From contig CAZBJH010000039.1 of the NCBI GenBank assembly GCA_964492185.1, positions 1 through 25,624 on the forward strand: DNA of 25,624 nucleotides, given 5' to 3'. This stretch comes from JAFGSZ01 sp964492185. Lineage in GTDB: Bacteria > Bacteroidota > Bacteroidia > Bacteroidales > UBA10428. The translations under genes and the position numbers were made by a program. Numbering within the stretch: position 1 is the first letter of the stretch; the number at the start of each line of letters is the position of its first letter. Under the pieces are notes generated by a model. That model did not search any database. It worked only from the letters and a program-made list of their open reading frames with translations, and was not told where the DNA came from. Of this stretch, positions 16,069 through 25,288 are shown piece by piece.

Positions 16069-17911
16069 TTTCTTTTCCCTCCAGTATTAAGTTGAATTTT
16101 CGTTTTAATTCCGAGATCATAAATGGCAGGCCTTGCACTTTATTGTATTGCAGATACGGGAACTGGGGAAATTTCGAACGAAGATACATAGCGAACTGCC
16201 CCATGTTAAGTTCGCACACAACAATTTTTTTATATCTGCTTAAAATTTCAGATGTATTTTTTGGCAGGGGATTGATATAGTTGAACTGGGCCATGCCGAT
16301 CTTCTTTCCTTCCTTTTGCATGTCCTTAACAGCAGTGTACAATGCTCCGTATGTACCTCCCCATCCAACAACCAGCAGGTCACCTTTTTCTTCTCCTATT
16401 ACAGTCTGCAGAGGGATGTGGTTGGCAACCCTGTCTACTTTCTCATTTCTTATCATCACCATGATCTCATGATTGAAAGGATCGTGTGACACTTCTCCTG
16501 TCACATCTTCCTTTTCAAGTCCACCAACCCTGTGCCGCAGTCCTTTTTGTCCGGGGAAGGCCCAGTACCTGGCTAATTTTACAGGGTCTCTTTTATATGG
16601 GAAATATGTCGGATCGTTGTCTTCCGTCAATTGTGGTTTTATCGGGGGAAGCTTTTTTGTGTCGGGTATCCTCCAAAGTTCTGATCCGTTTGCAAGGTAT
16701 CCGTCTGTCAGTAAAATTACAGGTGTCATATGTTCAATTGAAAGGCGTGCAGCCTCATATGCAAAGTCAAAACAACTTGCAGGCGTGGGTGCTGCAATAA
16801 CAATGCACGGGCTTTCTCCGTTACGGCCATATAAGGCCTGCAACAGATCAGTCTGTTCGGTTTTCGTGGGTAAGCCTGTCGAAGGGCCTCCCCTCTGTAC
16901 ATTGATTATCACAAGCGGAAGTTCAACTGTTACGGCAAGGCCGATAGCTTCACTCTTTAAAGCCAGTCCCGGCCCAGAAGTTGAAGTAACCCCGAGCGAA
17001 CCTGCAAAAGATGCTCCGATAGCGGAAGTGATACCGGCAATCTCATCTTCAGCCTGGAATGTTATGGCTCCGAGGTGTTTCATTTTAGCCAGTTCCTGCA
17101 ATATTTCAGATGCCGGTGTTATAGGATATGATGCCAGGTATAAAGGACGTCCCGATTTTTCTGAAGCTGCCAGCAAACCCCATGCAGTGGCAATGTTACC
17201 GGTAATATTCCTGAATAATCCTTTGCCTCTTTTAGCCGGATGTACCTGGAAGGTGGTAGTCATTGCCTCGATGGTTTCGGCGTAATTATAACCGGCATGT
17301 AAAACCGCGATATTTGCTTTGACAAGCTCCGGCTTTTTTTTGAATTTTTCAGCAAGAAAATCCTCCCCTATTTTAAGGTCCCGGTTAAATAACCAGTATA
17401 ATATACCTGCAACAAACTGGTTCTTTGTTTTGTCGATCAATTTATTGTCGAGCCCGAAGTTTTTAATTTTAGCTCTTGTGAGATTGGTGATCGGGGCTTT
17501 GACAACATTATAACATTCAAGACTGCCATCGCCAAGGGGATCCTCAACAAATCCGGCTTTCTTATAATGTTTATTATCAAAATTATCAATATCAATTATC
17601 AATGTTGCATTTGGCCTGGTCCACTTCAAATTAGCTTTCAAGGCGGCAGGGTTCATTGCCACAAGTACATCTGCCAGGTCGCCGGGTGTTTGTACTTCCT
17701 TGTGGCCAATATGTACCTGGAAACCTGATACACCTGCTATTGTTCCCTGTGGTGCCCTGATTTCGGAAGGGTAATCGGGAAATGTTGACAGATCATTTCC
17801 AGCAAAAGCGGCAGAATCAGAAAACTGCGTTCCCGTGAGTTGCATTCCGTCACCGGAATCACCGGCAAACTTGACTACAACCTCGTCAACTTCAATTACT
17901 TTTTTCGTCAT
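16058..17911 (-). CDS. korA: 2-oxoacid:ferredoxin oxidoreductase alpha subunit with fused gamma domain
   Basis: This 617-residue subunit starts with the gamma-type domain (about 8-190; FAGDSGDGMQLTGTQF and YPSEIRAPQGTIAGVSGFQ). The alpha domain follows, with PITPASEILQELAK, FQAEDEIAGITSAIGASFAG, TSGPGLALKSEAIGLA and RGGPSTGLPTKTEQTDL, which are typical of the pyrimidine-binding half of the TPP site. The C-terminal part (about 500-617) is the transketolase C-like domain with LLVVGWGGTYGAL. With KorB it forms the anaerobic 2-oxoglutarate synthase of the reductive or branched TCA cycle. It is the first gene of the minus-strand run korA-korB-ATP-grasp. The 200 nt upstream are AT-rich, and I could not pick out a convincing promoter there. 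Confidence 0.92.
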   Translation of the reverse strand: MTKKVIEVDEVVVKFAGDSGDGMQLTGTQFSDSAAFAGNDLSTFPDYPSEIRAPQGTIAGVSGFQVHIGHKEVQTPGDLADVLVAMNPAALKANLKWTRPNATLIIDIDNFDNKHYKKAGFVEDPLGDGSLECYNVVKAPITNLTRAKIKNFGLDNKLIDKTKNQFVAGILYWLFNRDLKIGEDFLAEKFKKKPELVKANIAVLHAGYNYAETIEAMTTTFQVHPAKRGKGLFRNITGNIATAWGLLAASEKSGRPLYLASYPITPASEILQELAKMKHLGAITFQAEDEIAGITSAIGASFAGSLGVTSTSGPGLALKSEAIGLAVTVELPLVIINVQRGGPSTGLPTKTEQTDLLQALYGRNGESPCIVIAAPTPASCFDFAYEAARLSIEHMTPVILLTDGYLANGSELWRIPDTKKLPPIKPQLTEDNDPTYFPYKRDPVKLARYWAFPGQKGLRHRVGGLEKEDVTGEVSHDPFNHEIMVMIRNEKVDRVANHIPLQTVIGEEKGDLLVVGWGGTYGALYTAVKDMQKEGKKIGMAQFNYINPLPKNTSEILSRYKKIVVCELNMGQFAMYLRSKFPQFPYLQYNKVQGLPFMISELKRKFNLILEGKENDF

Positions 17912-18061
17912 TTTTATTGAAAGATACTGGTTCTTCCGGATTGCATTAAGATTATAATTGCTGGTAGCTATTCTTCATATATAAAAATATAAAAATGTAC
18001 AGGCAATGTTAAGTAAATCTTATTAAATAATTAACAATCACATCCGACTTATTGTTGCCCG

Positions 18062-18077
18062 GATGATAAAAATCATC
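18062..18077 (-). terminator. Short hairpin after murI
   Basis: GATGAT-AAAA-ATCATC is a perfect 6-bp stem with a 4-nt loop, about 35 nt after the murI stop on the minus strand. It is weak and has no clean U-tract after it. The rest of 17912-18111 is AT-rich leader of korA. Confidence 0.3.
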
Positions 18078-18111
18078 TTATTGAACAGGCTGACAGCAGG
18101 GGGGTGACTTT

Positions 18112-18930
18112 TTACTGATCCTGCCAGATATTCTTCTTTTGAAGTGTTATTTCTTCATCGAAAAACATCCGGGCAATGATCTTAAAATACTCGGTGTAGT
18201 CGGAAACCAGAAAGATGTTATCATTTTGCTTTTTTCGGGCATTAAGATGCAACCGGTCAAGTTGGTGTTGCAGGTGCTCCGCGACGATCCTGGCAGAGTC
18301 AAGCACATCGATACTGAAATTATAGAATTTTTTAATCTGGTTTTTTATTATAGGATAGTGGGTACATCCAAGTACCAGGGATTCAATATCATTAAGCTCT
18401 GTTCTTGACAGGTAATTTCTTATTATGGCATTGCTGATGTCGTCATAAATAAAGGCTTCTTCTATCATTGGAACCAATAAAGGAGTGGCAAGCTGGGAAA
18501 CCCTTATGTTTTTGTTCAATCCGGTTATCTTATTTTTATATGTTGCGCTGCTGATGGTCCCTTTTGTACCAATAACCCCGATTTTTCTTTCAGAATGATG
18601 TTGACCAATGTAAGCAACCACGGGGTCAATAACATTGATCACTTCGGCTTTTTTACCGGCGAGTTTCACAACGTTTTCAAAGGCATTGGCAGATGCTGTA
18701 TTACATGCAATGACAATTACTTTACAATTATTATCAAGCAGGTAACGGGTGATCTTTTCAGAGTAGTAAATAATGGTATCTTTCGACTTATCGCCATAAG
18801 GCAGGTGTGCTGTATCACCGTAATATATAATTTGTTCATTAGGTAATAACTGCTGAATGGCGCTGGCCACTGTCAGCCCCCCTACTCCGGAATCGAAAAT
18901 ACCAATTGGTTTTTCAGGCGACAGGTTCAT
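18112..18930 (-). CDS. murI: Glutamate racemase
   Basis: This 272-residue enzyme interconverts L- and D-glutamate, supplying D-Glu for peptidoglycan in the cytoplasm. The N-terminal FDSGVGGLTV, the YGDTAHLPYGDK segment, the first catalytic cysteine C76 (ACNTAS) and the second, C189 (GCTHYP), are all present. Length is normal. It is the last gene of the envelope block on the minus strand, 231 nt beyond the second skp gene, a spacing filled by hairpins, so it may have its own promoter. The D-glutamate link to the DgcN/DgcA-like cassette about 7 kb away is worth noting but unproven. Confidence 0.95.
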   Translation of the reverse strand: MNLSPEKPIGIFDSGVGGLTVASAIQQLLPNEQIIYYGDTAHLPYGDKSKDTIIYYSEKITRYLLDNNCKVIVIACNTASANAFENVVKLAGKKAEVINVIDPVVAYIGQHHSERKIGVIGTKGTISSATYKNKITGLNKNIRVSQLATPLLVPMIEEAFIYDDISNAIIRNYLSRTELNDIESLVLGCTHYPIIKNQIKKFYNFSIDVLDSARIVAEHLQHQLDRLHLNARKKQNDNIFLVSDYTEYFKIIARMFFDEEITLQKKNIWQDQ

Positions 18931-18995
18931 AGTAAGGTATATAAAAACCGGCTTATTAGTGTTTCTCCATATTATGCGACATCCGCGTTGTTGTT

Positions 18996-19041
18996 AAAAT
19001 CCAAATCTCCGAATACAGCAGTATACTGCAGTTTGGATTTT
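18996..19041 (-). terminator. Nested inverted repeat between skp and murI
   Basis: AAAATCCAAA (18996-19005) and TTTGGATTTT (19032-19041) form a perfect 10-bp stem enclosing the perfect 12-bp palindrome GCAGTATACTGC (19018-19029). Read on the minus strand, the stem ends in TTTT, so it could end the bamA-skp transcript. On the plus strand it is followed by more T, making seven in a row (19038-19044). It may also belong to an intergenic repeat element spanning about 18960-19147. Confidence 0.45.
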
Positions 19042-19114
19042 TTTCACAACATGTTTTGTTTTCAAATGCGCTCAGGAACTCACCTCGTTCGGTTTAAACG
19101 CTCTGACTCCGGGC

Positions 19115-19147
19115 CAAACACTGCACTTTATTGACTGATTCTTAATA
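19115..19147. repeat. Degenerate intergenic repeat motif, copy A
   Basis: The core GCACTTTATTGACTGATTCT matches a second site at 25289-25323 over about 33 bases, with four substitutions, all transitions, plus a small indel. A weaker match lies at the right edge of the 2415-2537 hairpin. It sits just beyond the skp stop codon. Confidence 0.4.
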
Positions 19148-19161
19148 AACTGGTTGCCGGT

Positions 19162-19677
19162 TTATTCCAGTCCCATTTTTTTCCTGACAAGAGGAAGAAT
19201 ATCCTCGGAATCGGGTGACGTGTATACTATACCCAAACCGGAATCAAAAATATAAGTATACCCGTTTTCTTCAGCCACTTCACTAATAATATTTGTTGCC
19301 TTTTGTTGAACAGGCTGAAATAAACGTGCCCGTTGCTGCTGCATATCCTGCTGAGCAGTGGCCTGAAACTGTTGAATTCGTTCCTGCAGGTTTTGAAGTT
19401 CCGATTCCTTAGTTGTACGTATGAGTTCTGTATAATTATTTACATTATTAACATAATTCTCATATTTCTGATTAAATTCAACCTGAAGTTCCTCCATGGT
19501 TTTTTCAATCTCTGCTGCCGTAGCTTCAAGTTTTCTCTGGGCAGAATCATACTCGGGCATAGACTCATATAATTCCTGGGTGTTTATATGACCAATTTTT
19601 AGTCCGTCCTGTGCCATTAAACCAACACATCCACATAGAAGCGTTATAATAAATCCAAATTTAAAGCTGTTTTTCAT
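19162..19677 (-). CDS. OmpH/Skp-family periplasmic chaperone (second copy)
   Basis: This 171-residue protein has a signal peptide ending near LMAQ, then the Skp pattern: a short beta element (LKIGHINTQELYESMPEY), a long charged coiled coil (about 40-125, rich in Glu and Gln) and a returning C-terminal part (ATNIISEVAEENGYTYIFDSG). Skp holds unfolded outer-membrane proteins on their way to BamA. It lies 42 nt after its paralogue in the same direction, a tandem pair usual in Bacteroidota. The two copies differ clearly, so they may serve different clients. Confidence 0.88.
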   Translation of the reverse strand: MKNSFKFGFIITLLCGCVGLMAQDGLKIGHINTQELYESMPEYDSAQRKLEATAAEIEKTMEELQVEFNQKYENYVNNVNNYTELIRTTKESELQNLQERIQQFQATAQQDMQQQRARLFQPVQQKATNIISEVAEENGYTYIFDSGLGIVYTSPDSEDILPLVRKKMGLE

Positions 19678-19719
19678 ATTTTTTTTATTTACTGATAAAA
19701 CCGGTACAAAAGTAAAAAA

Positions 19720-20235
19720 TTAATTTTTATAACCTAATTTTTCCAGTATTTCATCACTAACATCATATCTCGGGTTTGAATATAACATAGTCGGCCCCGA
19801 AGCACTGTCGAAAATAACCGCGTAACCGCCTTCAGTTGCCAGATCCTTAACGGCGTTATAAACTTCGTCCTGTATTGGCTTTACCAATTCCTCACGTTTT
19901 TTGTATAATGCACCTTTTTGTCCGAAATAATTATTCTGAAGCTCTTTAACTTCGCGTTCCTTATTGATGATCTCGTCTTCGCGTTTTTTACGCATTTCTT
20001 CCGTCAGCAAAACTCTCTCAGCCTGGTAGTCTTTATACATTTTTTCTATTTCAGTGTATTTATTCTCAATTTCCTGTTGCCATTCTTTGGAAATTTCATC
20101 AAGCTGGTTTTGTGATGCTTTATAGGAAGGGATATTGCTTAGTATGTATTCAGTGTCAACAAAAGCAAATTTTTGTGCAAATGTAGTTGTTGCCGTAAAT
20201 AAGGCTATTGCTAAAATTCCATATATCCGTTTCAT
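19720..20235 (-). CDS. OmpH/Skp-family periplasmic chaperone (first copy)
   Basis: The likely start is the ATG at 20235 (MKRIYGILAIALFTATTTFAQ), a clean signal peptide, giving 171 residues. The frame runs on to 20268, but those 11 extra residues would spoil the n-region. After cleavage come KFAFVDTEYILSNIPSYK, a long coiled coil (EISKEWQQEIENKYTEIEKM and onward) and the C-terminal AVKDLATEGGYAVIFDS. This is the standard Skp layout of a trimer with tentacle-like helices. It follows bamA by 36 nt, as expected for a chaperone co-expressed with its acceptor. Confidence 0.9.
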   Translation of the reverse strand: MKRIYGILAIALFTATTTFAQKFAFVDTEYILSNIPSYKASQNQLDEISKEWQQEIENKYTEIEKMYKDYQAERVLLTEEMRKKREDEIINKEREVKELQNNYFGQKGALYKKREELVKPIQDEVYNAVKDLATEGGYAVIFDSASGPTMLYSNPRYDVSDEILEKLGYKN

Positions 20236-20271
20236 AATAAATGTTTTAATGTTTAAAATATTATACAAAGA

Positions 20272-22788
20272 TCAGAATTGTTGCCCCATGGTAAAGTGGA
20301 ACTGGGGGCCGCTGACATTTTGTTTACCAAATGCCGGGTCAAAACCATAAGCCCAGTCGATCCCCAATAATCCGAACATAGGCAGGAATGCGCGTATACC
20401 AACTCCTGCAGAGCGTTTTATGGAAAACGGATTAAAATCCTCGAAATATACCCATGAATTTCCACCTTCAATAAATGCCAGTCCGTAAATAGTGGCTGAA
20501 GGGTTCAGGCTCACGGGATATCTCAATTCCATGTAATAGCGCGTATAAATGTTCCCGTTATCAATCCGCTGGGTTGATCCGTTTCGTTGCTCAATCGTAT
20601 AAGGTGTTAAAGCACCTTCCTCATAACCGCGCAGAGCAATGATATCCGTGCCGTACAAATTATAGCCGACAAGTCCGCTGCCACCAACATCAAACTTTTC
20701 AAAGGGCGATGGACCTATATCATTATTATAGTGTCCAAGGTATCCGAATTCGGTCCGTGTAGCTAACACCAAATTTCCTGCCAAACTTGTATACCAGGAT
20801 CCTTTAAACAGCCATTTGTGAAACTCGATCAGCCTGTATTTTTCACCGGTCGACATGTTGCTGTAATCTTTGTCCGTCTGCATCAATGAGTAAGGCGGTG
20901 TCAATTGCAGGCTCAGGCTGATGTTCGATCCTTTCCGGGGATATATGTTCTGATCCTGTGAACTGCGTGAAAGGGCAGTCTTAAAGCTCAAAATGTTGGA
21001 TATTCCGTTATCAAAAACAAACTGATTCCCGTATTCGTTCAGGTTATATCGTTGGAAACTAAGGTCATTATACAAAGTAAAATAGTCGTCAGGCCATTTT
21101 AATCTTCGGCCCAACCCGACAGACATACCGTATGTTTTAAAATATGAATTTTCATATTCGTCCCCGTAATAATCAGGATATCTGCGCACTGTATGATAAA
21201 GGGAAACAGAAAAAGAATTCGGTTTTTTGCCTCCAAACCAGGGTTCGATAAAAGATATATTATAACCCTGGTAAAAACGGCCGTTTGATTGTGCCTTTAC
21301 CTGAAGCGTTTGTCCGTCACCCGACGGGATAGGACGCCACGCTCTGCCATTGAATAGATTTCTGGCAGAAAAGTTGGAAAACCGCACTCCAACTGTTCCG
21401 ACAAATCCCACGTATCCACCCCATCCTCCTGATATTTCCAACTGATCATTGGCTCTTTCTTCGAGCTGGTATTCGATATCTACCGTCCCGTCAGACTGGT
21501 TGGGAATGGGATTGGGGGAGATTGTTTCAGGATTGAAATGCCCCAGGTTGGCCAGCTGCCTCACTGATCGTATAAGGGCTGTACGGCTGAACAGGTCACC
21601 CGGGTATGTATACAGTTCCCTGCGGATAACATGTTCGTTCGTTTTTGTATTCCCCCGGATAATGATTTCATTAATTCGTGCCTGTTTACCTTCATATATT
21701 TGAATCTCAAGATCTATAGAGTCATTTTCTATATTAGTTTCCACCGGATTGGCGTTAAAAAACAAATATCCCTGATCCATATAATAAGATGTGATGGCAT
21801 CTTCATCTATCTCCAGGCGTTCTTCGAGCAGGGTTTGGTTATAAACATCACCCTTATTTACTCCCAGTAATTTATCCAGGAAGTCACCCGGGTATTTAGT
21901 ATTGCCAACCCATGATATGTTTCTGATGAAATACTGATTACCTTCTTCAAGTTCAATCTTCAGGCCGATACGTTTTTCATTCAATCTTATTGTTTTTTCA
22001 CCAAGGATTATTGCATCACGGTAACCGTTCTCATTATAAAATTTGATCAGATTTTCAATATCTTCATTATAATCAGATTCAATGAATTTTGATGACTTAA
22101 ATATATTCAGGTTACGTTGTTTCGTGTTTTTCATTACCCTTCGCAACCGTTTATCCGGGAATACTTCATTACCCTGAAAAATGATCTCATCGATTTTAAC
22201 CCGCTCATTTTTGTCCACCCTGATAATAAGATTTACCCTGTTGACAGAACTTGTATCATCTTTTTGGATGATGTCAACCTCAGTATTCAGGAATCCTTTT
22301 TCAACAAAGTGTTTTTTAATGACAACAGAAGTGTTGTTCAATATATTGTCCGTTACCTGACTTCCCCTGCGCAGGTTGATCTTTTCCTGTATATCTTCAG
22401 TTTGTGAGCGATTAAGGCCTTCAATAATAACTTTTTCTATCCTCGGGCGTTCGGCCAGAACAATTTCGAGAAACACAACGCCGTCCTCTATTTTTTGAGC
22501 AATGATCTTAACATCTGAAAACAAACCGTGCTTCCAGTAATTATCAATTGCTTTTGAGATAGCATCTCCGGGGACATTGATCTTCTGACCTGTTGAAAGG
22601 CCGGAAATGCTTGTGAGAACGTTAGGCTGAAGATATTTAACACCTGTTATTTCAATACCCCCGATAACATATTCCCGCTGACGTTTATAATCTATTAACG
22701 GAAGTTCTTCATATTCTCCGCCGGGTTGCTGAGAAAAGGCCTGTAAAAATAATATCAGAAATATAACTATAAATTGAAATCTGTACAT
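20272..22788 (-). CDS. bamA: Outer-membrane assembly factor BamA
   Basis: This 838-residue Omp85 protein folds and inserts beta-barrels into the outer membrane. A signal peptide (MYRFQFIVIFLILFLQAFSQ) is followed by five POTRA-like repeats (about 40-430; for example IGGIEITGVKYLQPNVLTSI, KVIIEGLNRSQTEDI, IDEIIFQGNEVFPDKRLR, INEIIIRGNTKTNEHVIRRE). The 16-stranded barrel domain runs from about 440 to the end. It includes GSGLVGYNLYGTDIIALRGYE and ends in an aromatic residue (HFTMGQQF), the usual signal for outer-membrane proteins. The start is 6 nt after the uppS stop, so the two genes are certainly cotranscribed. Length and neighbours match Bacteroidota bamA loci. Confidence 0.96.
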   Translation of the reverse strand: MYRFQFIVIFLILFLQAFSQQPGGEYEELPLIDYKRQREYVIGGIEITGVKYLQPNVLTSISGLSTGQKINVPGDAISKAIDNYWKHGLFSDVKIIAQKIEDGVVFLEIVLAERPRIEKVIIEGLNRSQTEDIQEKINLRRGSQVTDNILNNTSVVIKKHFVEKGFLNTEVDIIQKDDTSSVNRVNLIIRVDKNERVKIDEIIFQGNEVFPDKRLRRVMKNTKQRNLNIFKSSKFIESDYNEDIENLIKFYNENGYRDAIILGEKTIRLNEKRIGLKIELEEGNQYFIRNISWVGNTKYPGDFLDKLLGVNKGDVYNQTLLEERLEIDEDAITSYYMDQGYLFFNANPVETNIENDSIDLEIQIYEGKQARINEIIIRGNTKTNEHVIRRELYTYPGDLFSRTALIRSVRQLANLGHFNPETISPNPIPNQSDGTVDIEYQLEERANDQLEISGGWGGYVGFVGTVGVRFSNFSARNLFNGRAWRPIPSGDGQTLQVKAQSNGRFYQGYNISFIEPWFGGKKPNSFSVSLYHTVRRYPDYYGDEYENSYFKTYGMSVGLGRRLKWPDDYFTLYNDLSFQRYNLNEYGNQFVFDNGISNILSFKTALSRSSQDQNIYPRKGSNISLSLQLTPPYSLMQTDKDYSNMSTGEKYRLIEFHKWLFKGSWYTSLAGNLVLATRTEFGYLGHYNNDIGPSPFEKFDVGGSGLVGYNLYGTDIIALRGYEEGALTPYTIEQRNGSTQRIDNGNIYTRYYMELRYPVSLNPSATIYGLAFIEGGNSWVYFEDFNPFSIKRSAGVGIRAFLPMFGLLGIDWAYGFDPAFGKQNVSGPQFHFTMGQQF

Positions 22789-22794
22789 GCTGTT

Positions 22795-23556
22795 TTAATC
22801 ATTAACATTGATACTTTCGTACACCTGTTCGCTAATCTTTCCGAATCTGCGTTCACGACGCTGAAAATCAAGCAAAGCATGGTATAAATCATCCCTCCGA
22901 AAATCGGGCCAGAGTGTTTTGGTAAAATAGAGTTCGGCATAGGCAATTTGCCAGAGCAGGAAATTACTCAGACGATATTCACCGCTTGTGCGGATCAATA
23001 ACTCCGGGTCAGGCATACCTTCTGTTGTCAGGAATTTTTCAAAAAGACGATTGTCAATATTTTCCGGCTTCAATTCACCGCTTTGTATCTTTTTTGCAAC
23101 AGCTTTCACAGCATTAACGATTTCCCATCGTGAACTATAACTTAATGCAAGCACGAGATTTAAACCTGAATTATCTTTTGTAAGTTGAATTGCTTTTTGT
23201 AAGTTTTTACCCACATGTTCCGGCAAAGCATTTATATCGCCAATGGCTTTCAACTTTACTTTGTTGTCCATTAAAGTTTTGGTTTCATTATTAATGGTGG
23301 CAACAAGCAGTGACATTAACGAATCAATCTCTGTCCTCGGGCGTTTCCAGTTTTCGGTTGAAAAGGCATATAAAGTAAGGTATTCCATACCCAGTTCAGC
23401 TGCTCCCTCAACTGTATCACGCACGGCTTTAACTCCATTTTTATGTCCGAAGATCCGCTGGTTACCGCGCTTCTTTGCCCATCTGCCATTTCCGTCCATG
23501 ATAATTGCAACATGACGTGGCAACTTGTTTTTATCGATCTTTTCTTTTAGGTTCAT
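22795..23556 (-). CDS. uppS: Undecaprenyl diphosphate synthase (cis-prenyltransferase)
   Basis: This 253-residue enzyme adds isoprene units to farnesyl-PP to form the C55 carrier used in peptidoglycan and surface polysaccharide synthesis. The diphosphate-binding IIMDGNGRWAKKRG (catalytic Asp D21) starts the domain. TLYAFSTENWKRP, LLIRTSGEYRLSNFLLWQ and ELYFTKTLWPDF are the other conserved segments. It sits between the porG-like gene (15 nt upstream) and bamA (6 nt downstream). Start and length are normal. Confidence 0.96.
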   Translation of the reverse strand: MNLKEKIDKNKLPRHVAIIMDGNGRWAKKRGNQRIFGHKNGVKAVRDTVEGAAELGMEYLTLYAFSTENWKRPRTEIDSLMSLLVATINNETKTLMDNKVKLKAIGDINALPEHVGKNLQKAIQLTKDNSGLNLVLALSYSSRWEIVNAVKAVAKKIQSGELKPENIDNRLFEKFLTTEGMPDPELLIRTSGEYRLSNFLLWQIAYAELYFTKTLWPDFRRDDLYHALLDFQRRERRFGKISEQVYESINVND

Positions 23557-23571
23557 ACAGTATCGAAATGA

Positions 23572-24231
23572 TTAATCATATGCCGGGCATATTTCTGCAA
23601 AGGTAAAAAACTTAAAAGTAATATAAACACCGAAATAGGAATACCAGTCATTGTTATGCAAATTAGTTTGCTGTATAGGGCTTTCAATACCATCAAGATT
23701 ATCTGTAAATGTTTTTTTCATTGTCCATTCAGCACCTGCGCTTATATTATTGGTAAGATTAAGTTTAGCACCGGCACCAAAGGGAATGGAGAAATGATCG
23801 GAAGCCGGCACCGTGGATGACATGATCAATGAATAGCCTATTCCGCCTGTTATATAAGGGGTATATTCCAAATTTCCCGCGCATGGCATATAGGGTAAAA
23901 AATTGAACTCAACATTAGCTGATATGTCAAACATCGATGTTGAAAATTCTGCAGGAAAGCGGTCAGGATGGTTCCATTCCGGGAAATCAAGATCATTGCC
24001 GGTGATCCGCGAAAGAAAAGCATTAGCTCTCAATGCATAATGATCATTGATGTTATGGCGGTAGAGTCCGCCAATCGAATATCCCGGTGAATAAAACAAC
24101 TGTTTCTGGTTAATGTCTCCCATGTAGAATGAAGTTCCGCCAAAAAAGCCGATATCGGCTTTTGATTGGGCTTCCACATGGATAAAACTGATAAATAAAC
24201 TGATAAAAATAGCAATAGAGATTTTGTACAT
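23572..24231 (-). CDS. PorG-like (DUF6089) outer-membrane beta-barrel protein
   Basis: The frame opens at 24279, but the ATG at 24231 gives MYKISIAIFISLFISFIHVEAQ, a good signal peptide, and 219 residues. The mature part begins DIGFFGGTSFYMGDINQKQLFYSPGYSIGGLYRHNIN and continues as repeated amphipathic strands, the pattern of DUF6089/PorG proteins. PorG is an outer-membrane component of the type IX secretion system in Porphyromonas. The gene directly upstream of uppS in Bacteroidota is commonly of this family. Whether this strain has a functional type IX system cannot be judged from this window. Confidence 0.8.
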   Translation of the reverse strand: MYKISIAIFISLFISFIHVEAQSKADIGFFGGTSFYMGDINQKQLFYSPGYSIGGLYRHNINDHYALRANAFLSRITGNDLDFPEWNHPDRFPAEFSTSMFDISANVEFNFLPYMPCAGNLEYTPYITGGIGYSLIMSSTVPASDHFSIPFGAGAKLNLTNNISAGAEWTMKKTFTDNLDGIESPIQQTNLHNNDWYSYFGVYITFKFFTFAEICPAYD

Positions 24232-24355
24232 TTGTTGTGTTGTCAGTTGCGGTAATATTTTGATAACGCAAAATAACACTCTTTTAGCGCATAAATTTAT
24301 AAATTATCGTAAAAATTATTAAAAAATCAAAAATCTGGAAGGTTGTTTAATTGTA

Positions 24356-25138
24356 TCACCTTATACGCCGGTATTTTCTGTCAAGAAACCTGGGTAAACC
24401 CTTGGGGGATGTTTTTATTCGATAATTGAACGAGAATGATAATAAATAATAGATGTCATTATGTTTTGAGTACAAAATGTTTTTATAGCCGTCTATAAAA
24501 TCACTGAAAACATACCTTCCTCCAAACTCAACACCAAATATCCAACTGTCATCAATTGTATATTTTATTCCAAGGCCAACAGGCAGGGCCAGTGAGATCT
24601 TGCTGTAATCATCTGTCTGATCAATCTCGGGCCCCCTTGTTTCCCCTTCAAAATCAGGCCAAAAGAACACCGGTGCGAAACCAGTGAAAGCGTATGCAGT
24701 GAAGGTACTGTAATAGTTGATCATACCCCTGCGGTTATACATCGCGGGACTGAGCCTTTTGCGGTCCTCCGACAAAAAATAGTATTCACCGAGAAATGCG
24801 GTTTCAAGTAAGACGGTGCTATATGAGAAGCCCCGGCCTTCGTTCTTCGATTCAAGATCAGCACCGGCTCCGAGAGCAATATTCGTATTAAATTTTACTG
24901 CATAACGCTGATCAATCTTATAACGCGCGCCGGCAGAAAATGCAGGACGGGTTTCATCGAACCTTATATCCTTTAAACCATAAAGATTATTTTCGTCAGC
25001 TGTGCCGCCAATGTCTCCGAATACCTGTGTGCTTCCAACTCCAAATAAGGCTTCCACACGTCGTAATTTCCAACGCTGACCCATAACCGGAAGGGCTAAA
25101 CAAAAGATAAACAAGCCAATAACAATCTTTCTGATCAT
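24356..25138 (-). CDS. Outer-membrane beta-barrel protein, probably related to PorG/DUF6089
   Basis: Start chosen at the ATG of 25138 (MIRKIVIGLFIFCLALPVMGQ), a clear signal peptide; the seven residues before it are unlikely. The 260-residue product has alternating strands (RVEALFGVGSTQVFGDIGGT, FSAGARYKIDQRYAVKFNTN, GVEFGGRYVFSDFIDGYKN) and ends in a conserved-looking basic tail. The VGSTQVFGDIGG motif parallels GGTSFYMGDINQ of the next gene, so the two are probably old tandem relatives. It is 124 nt upstream of the PorG-like gene and may be the first gene of the envelope operon. Confidence 0.75.
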   Translation of the reverse strand: MIRKIVIGLFIFCLALPVMGQRWKLRRVEALFGVGSTQVFGDIGGTADENNLYGLKDIRFDETRPAFSAGARYKIDQRYAVKFNTNIALGAGADLESKNEGRGFSYSTVLLETAFLGEYYFLSEDRKRLSPAMYNRRGMINYYSTFTAYAFTGFAPVFFWPDFEGETRGPEIDQTDDYSKISLALPVGLGIKYTIDDSWIFGVEFGGRYVFSDFIDGYKNILYSKHNDIYYLLSFSFNYRIKTSPKGLPRFLDRKYRRIR

Positions 25139-25166
25139 AATATAACCTATCATTGACAATGTGAAT

Positions 25167-25194
25167 ATAAAAATAATATTTTTATTTACGTAAA
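25167..25194 (-). promoter_or_regulatory. Two adjoining palindromes upstream of the outer-membrane protein gene
   Basis: ATAAAAATA-A-TATTTTTAT (25167-25185) and TTTACGTAAA (25185-25194) are both perfect and share one base, 28 nt upstream of the ATG at 25138. This is a plausible regulator site for the envelope operon. AT-rich palindromes also arise by chance. Confidence 0.3.
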
Positions 25195-25288
25195 CATAAT
25201 GTAAGATGTTGGATTTTCTTTGTTAAAATTTATACCTGGACCTGATAAATTCATTGAATTTTTAAAAGGTATTAATGTCTCAGATACT

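Noticed and set aside
16473..17285. Open frame of 270 codons on the plus strand
   Set aside because: It lies wholly opposite korA, whose family motifs are unbroken, and its translation shows no motif or sensible signal. It is an antisense shadow.
25185..25200. TATGTTTA (minus strand) as a Bacteroidota -7 promoter box for the outer-membrane protein gene
   Set aside because: It deviates from TAnnTTTG at the final G, and no TTG element is found at the right distance.
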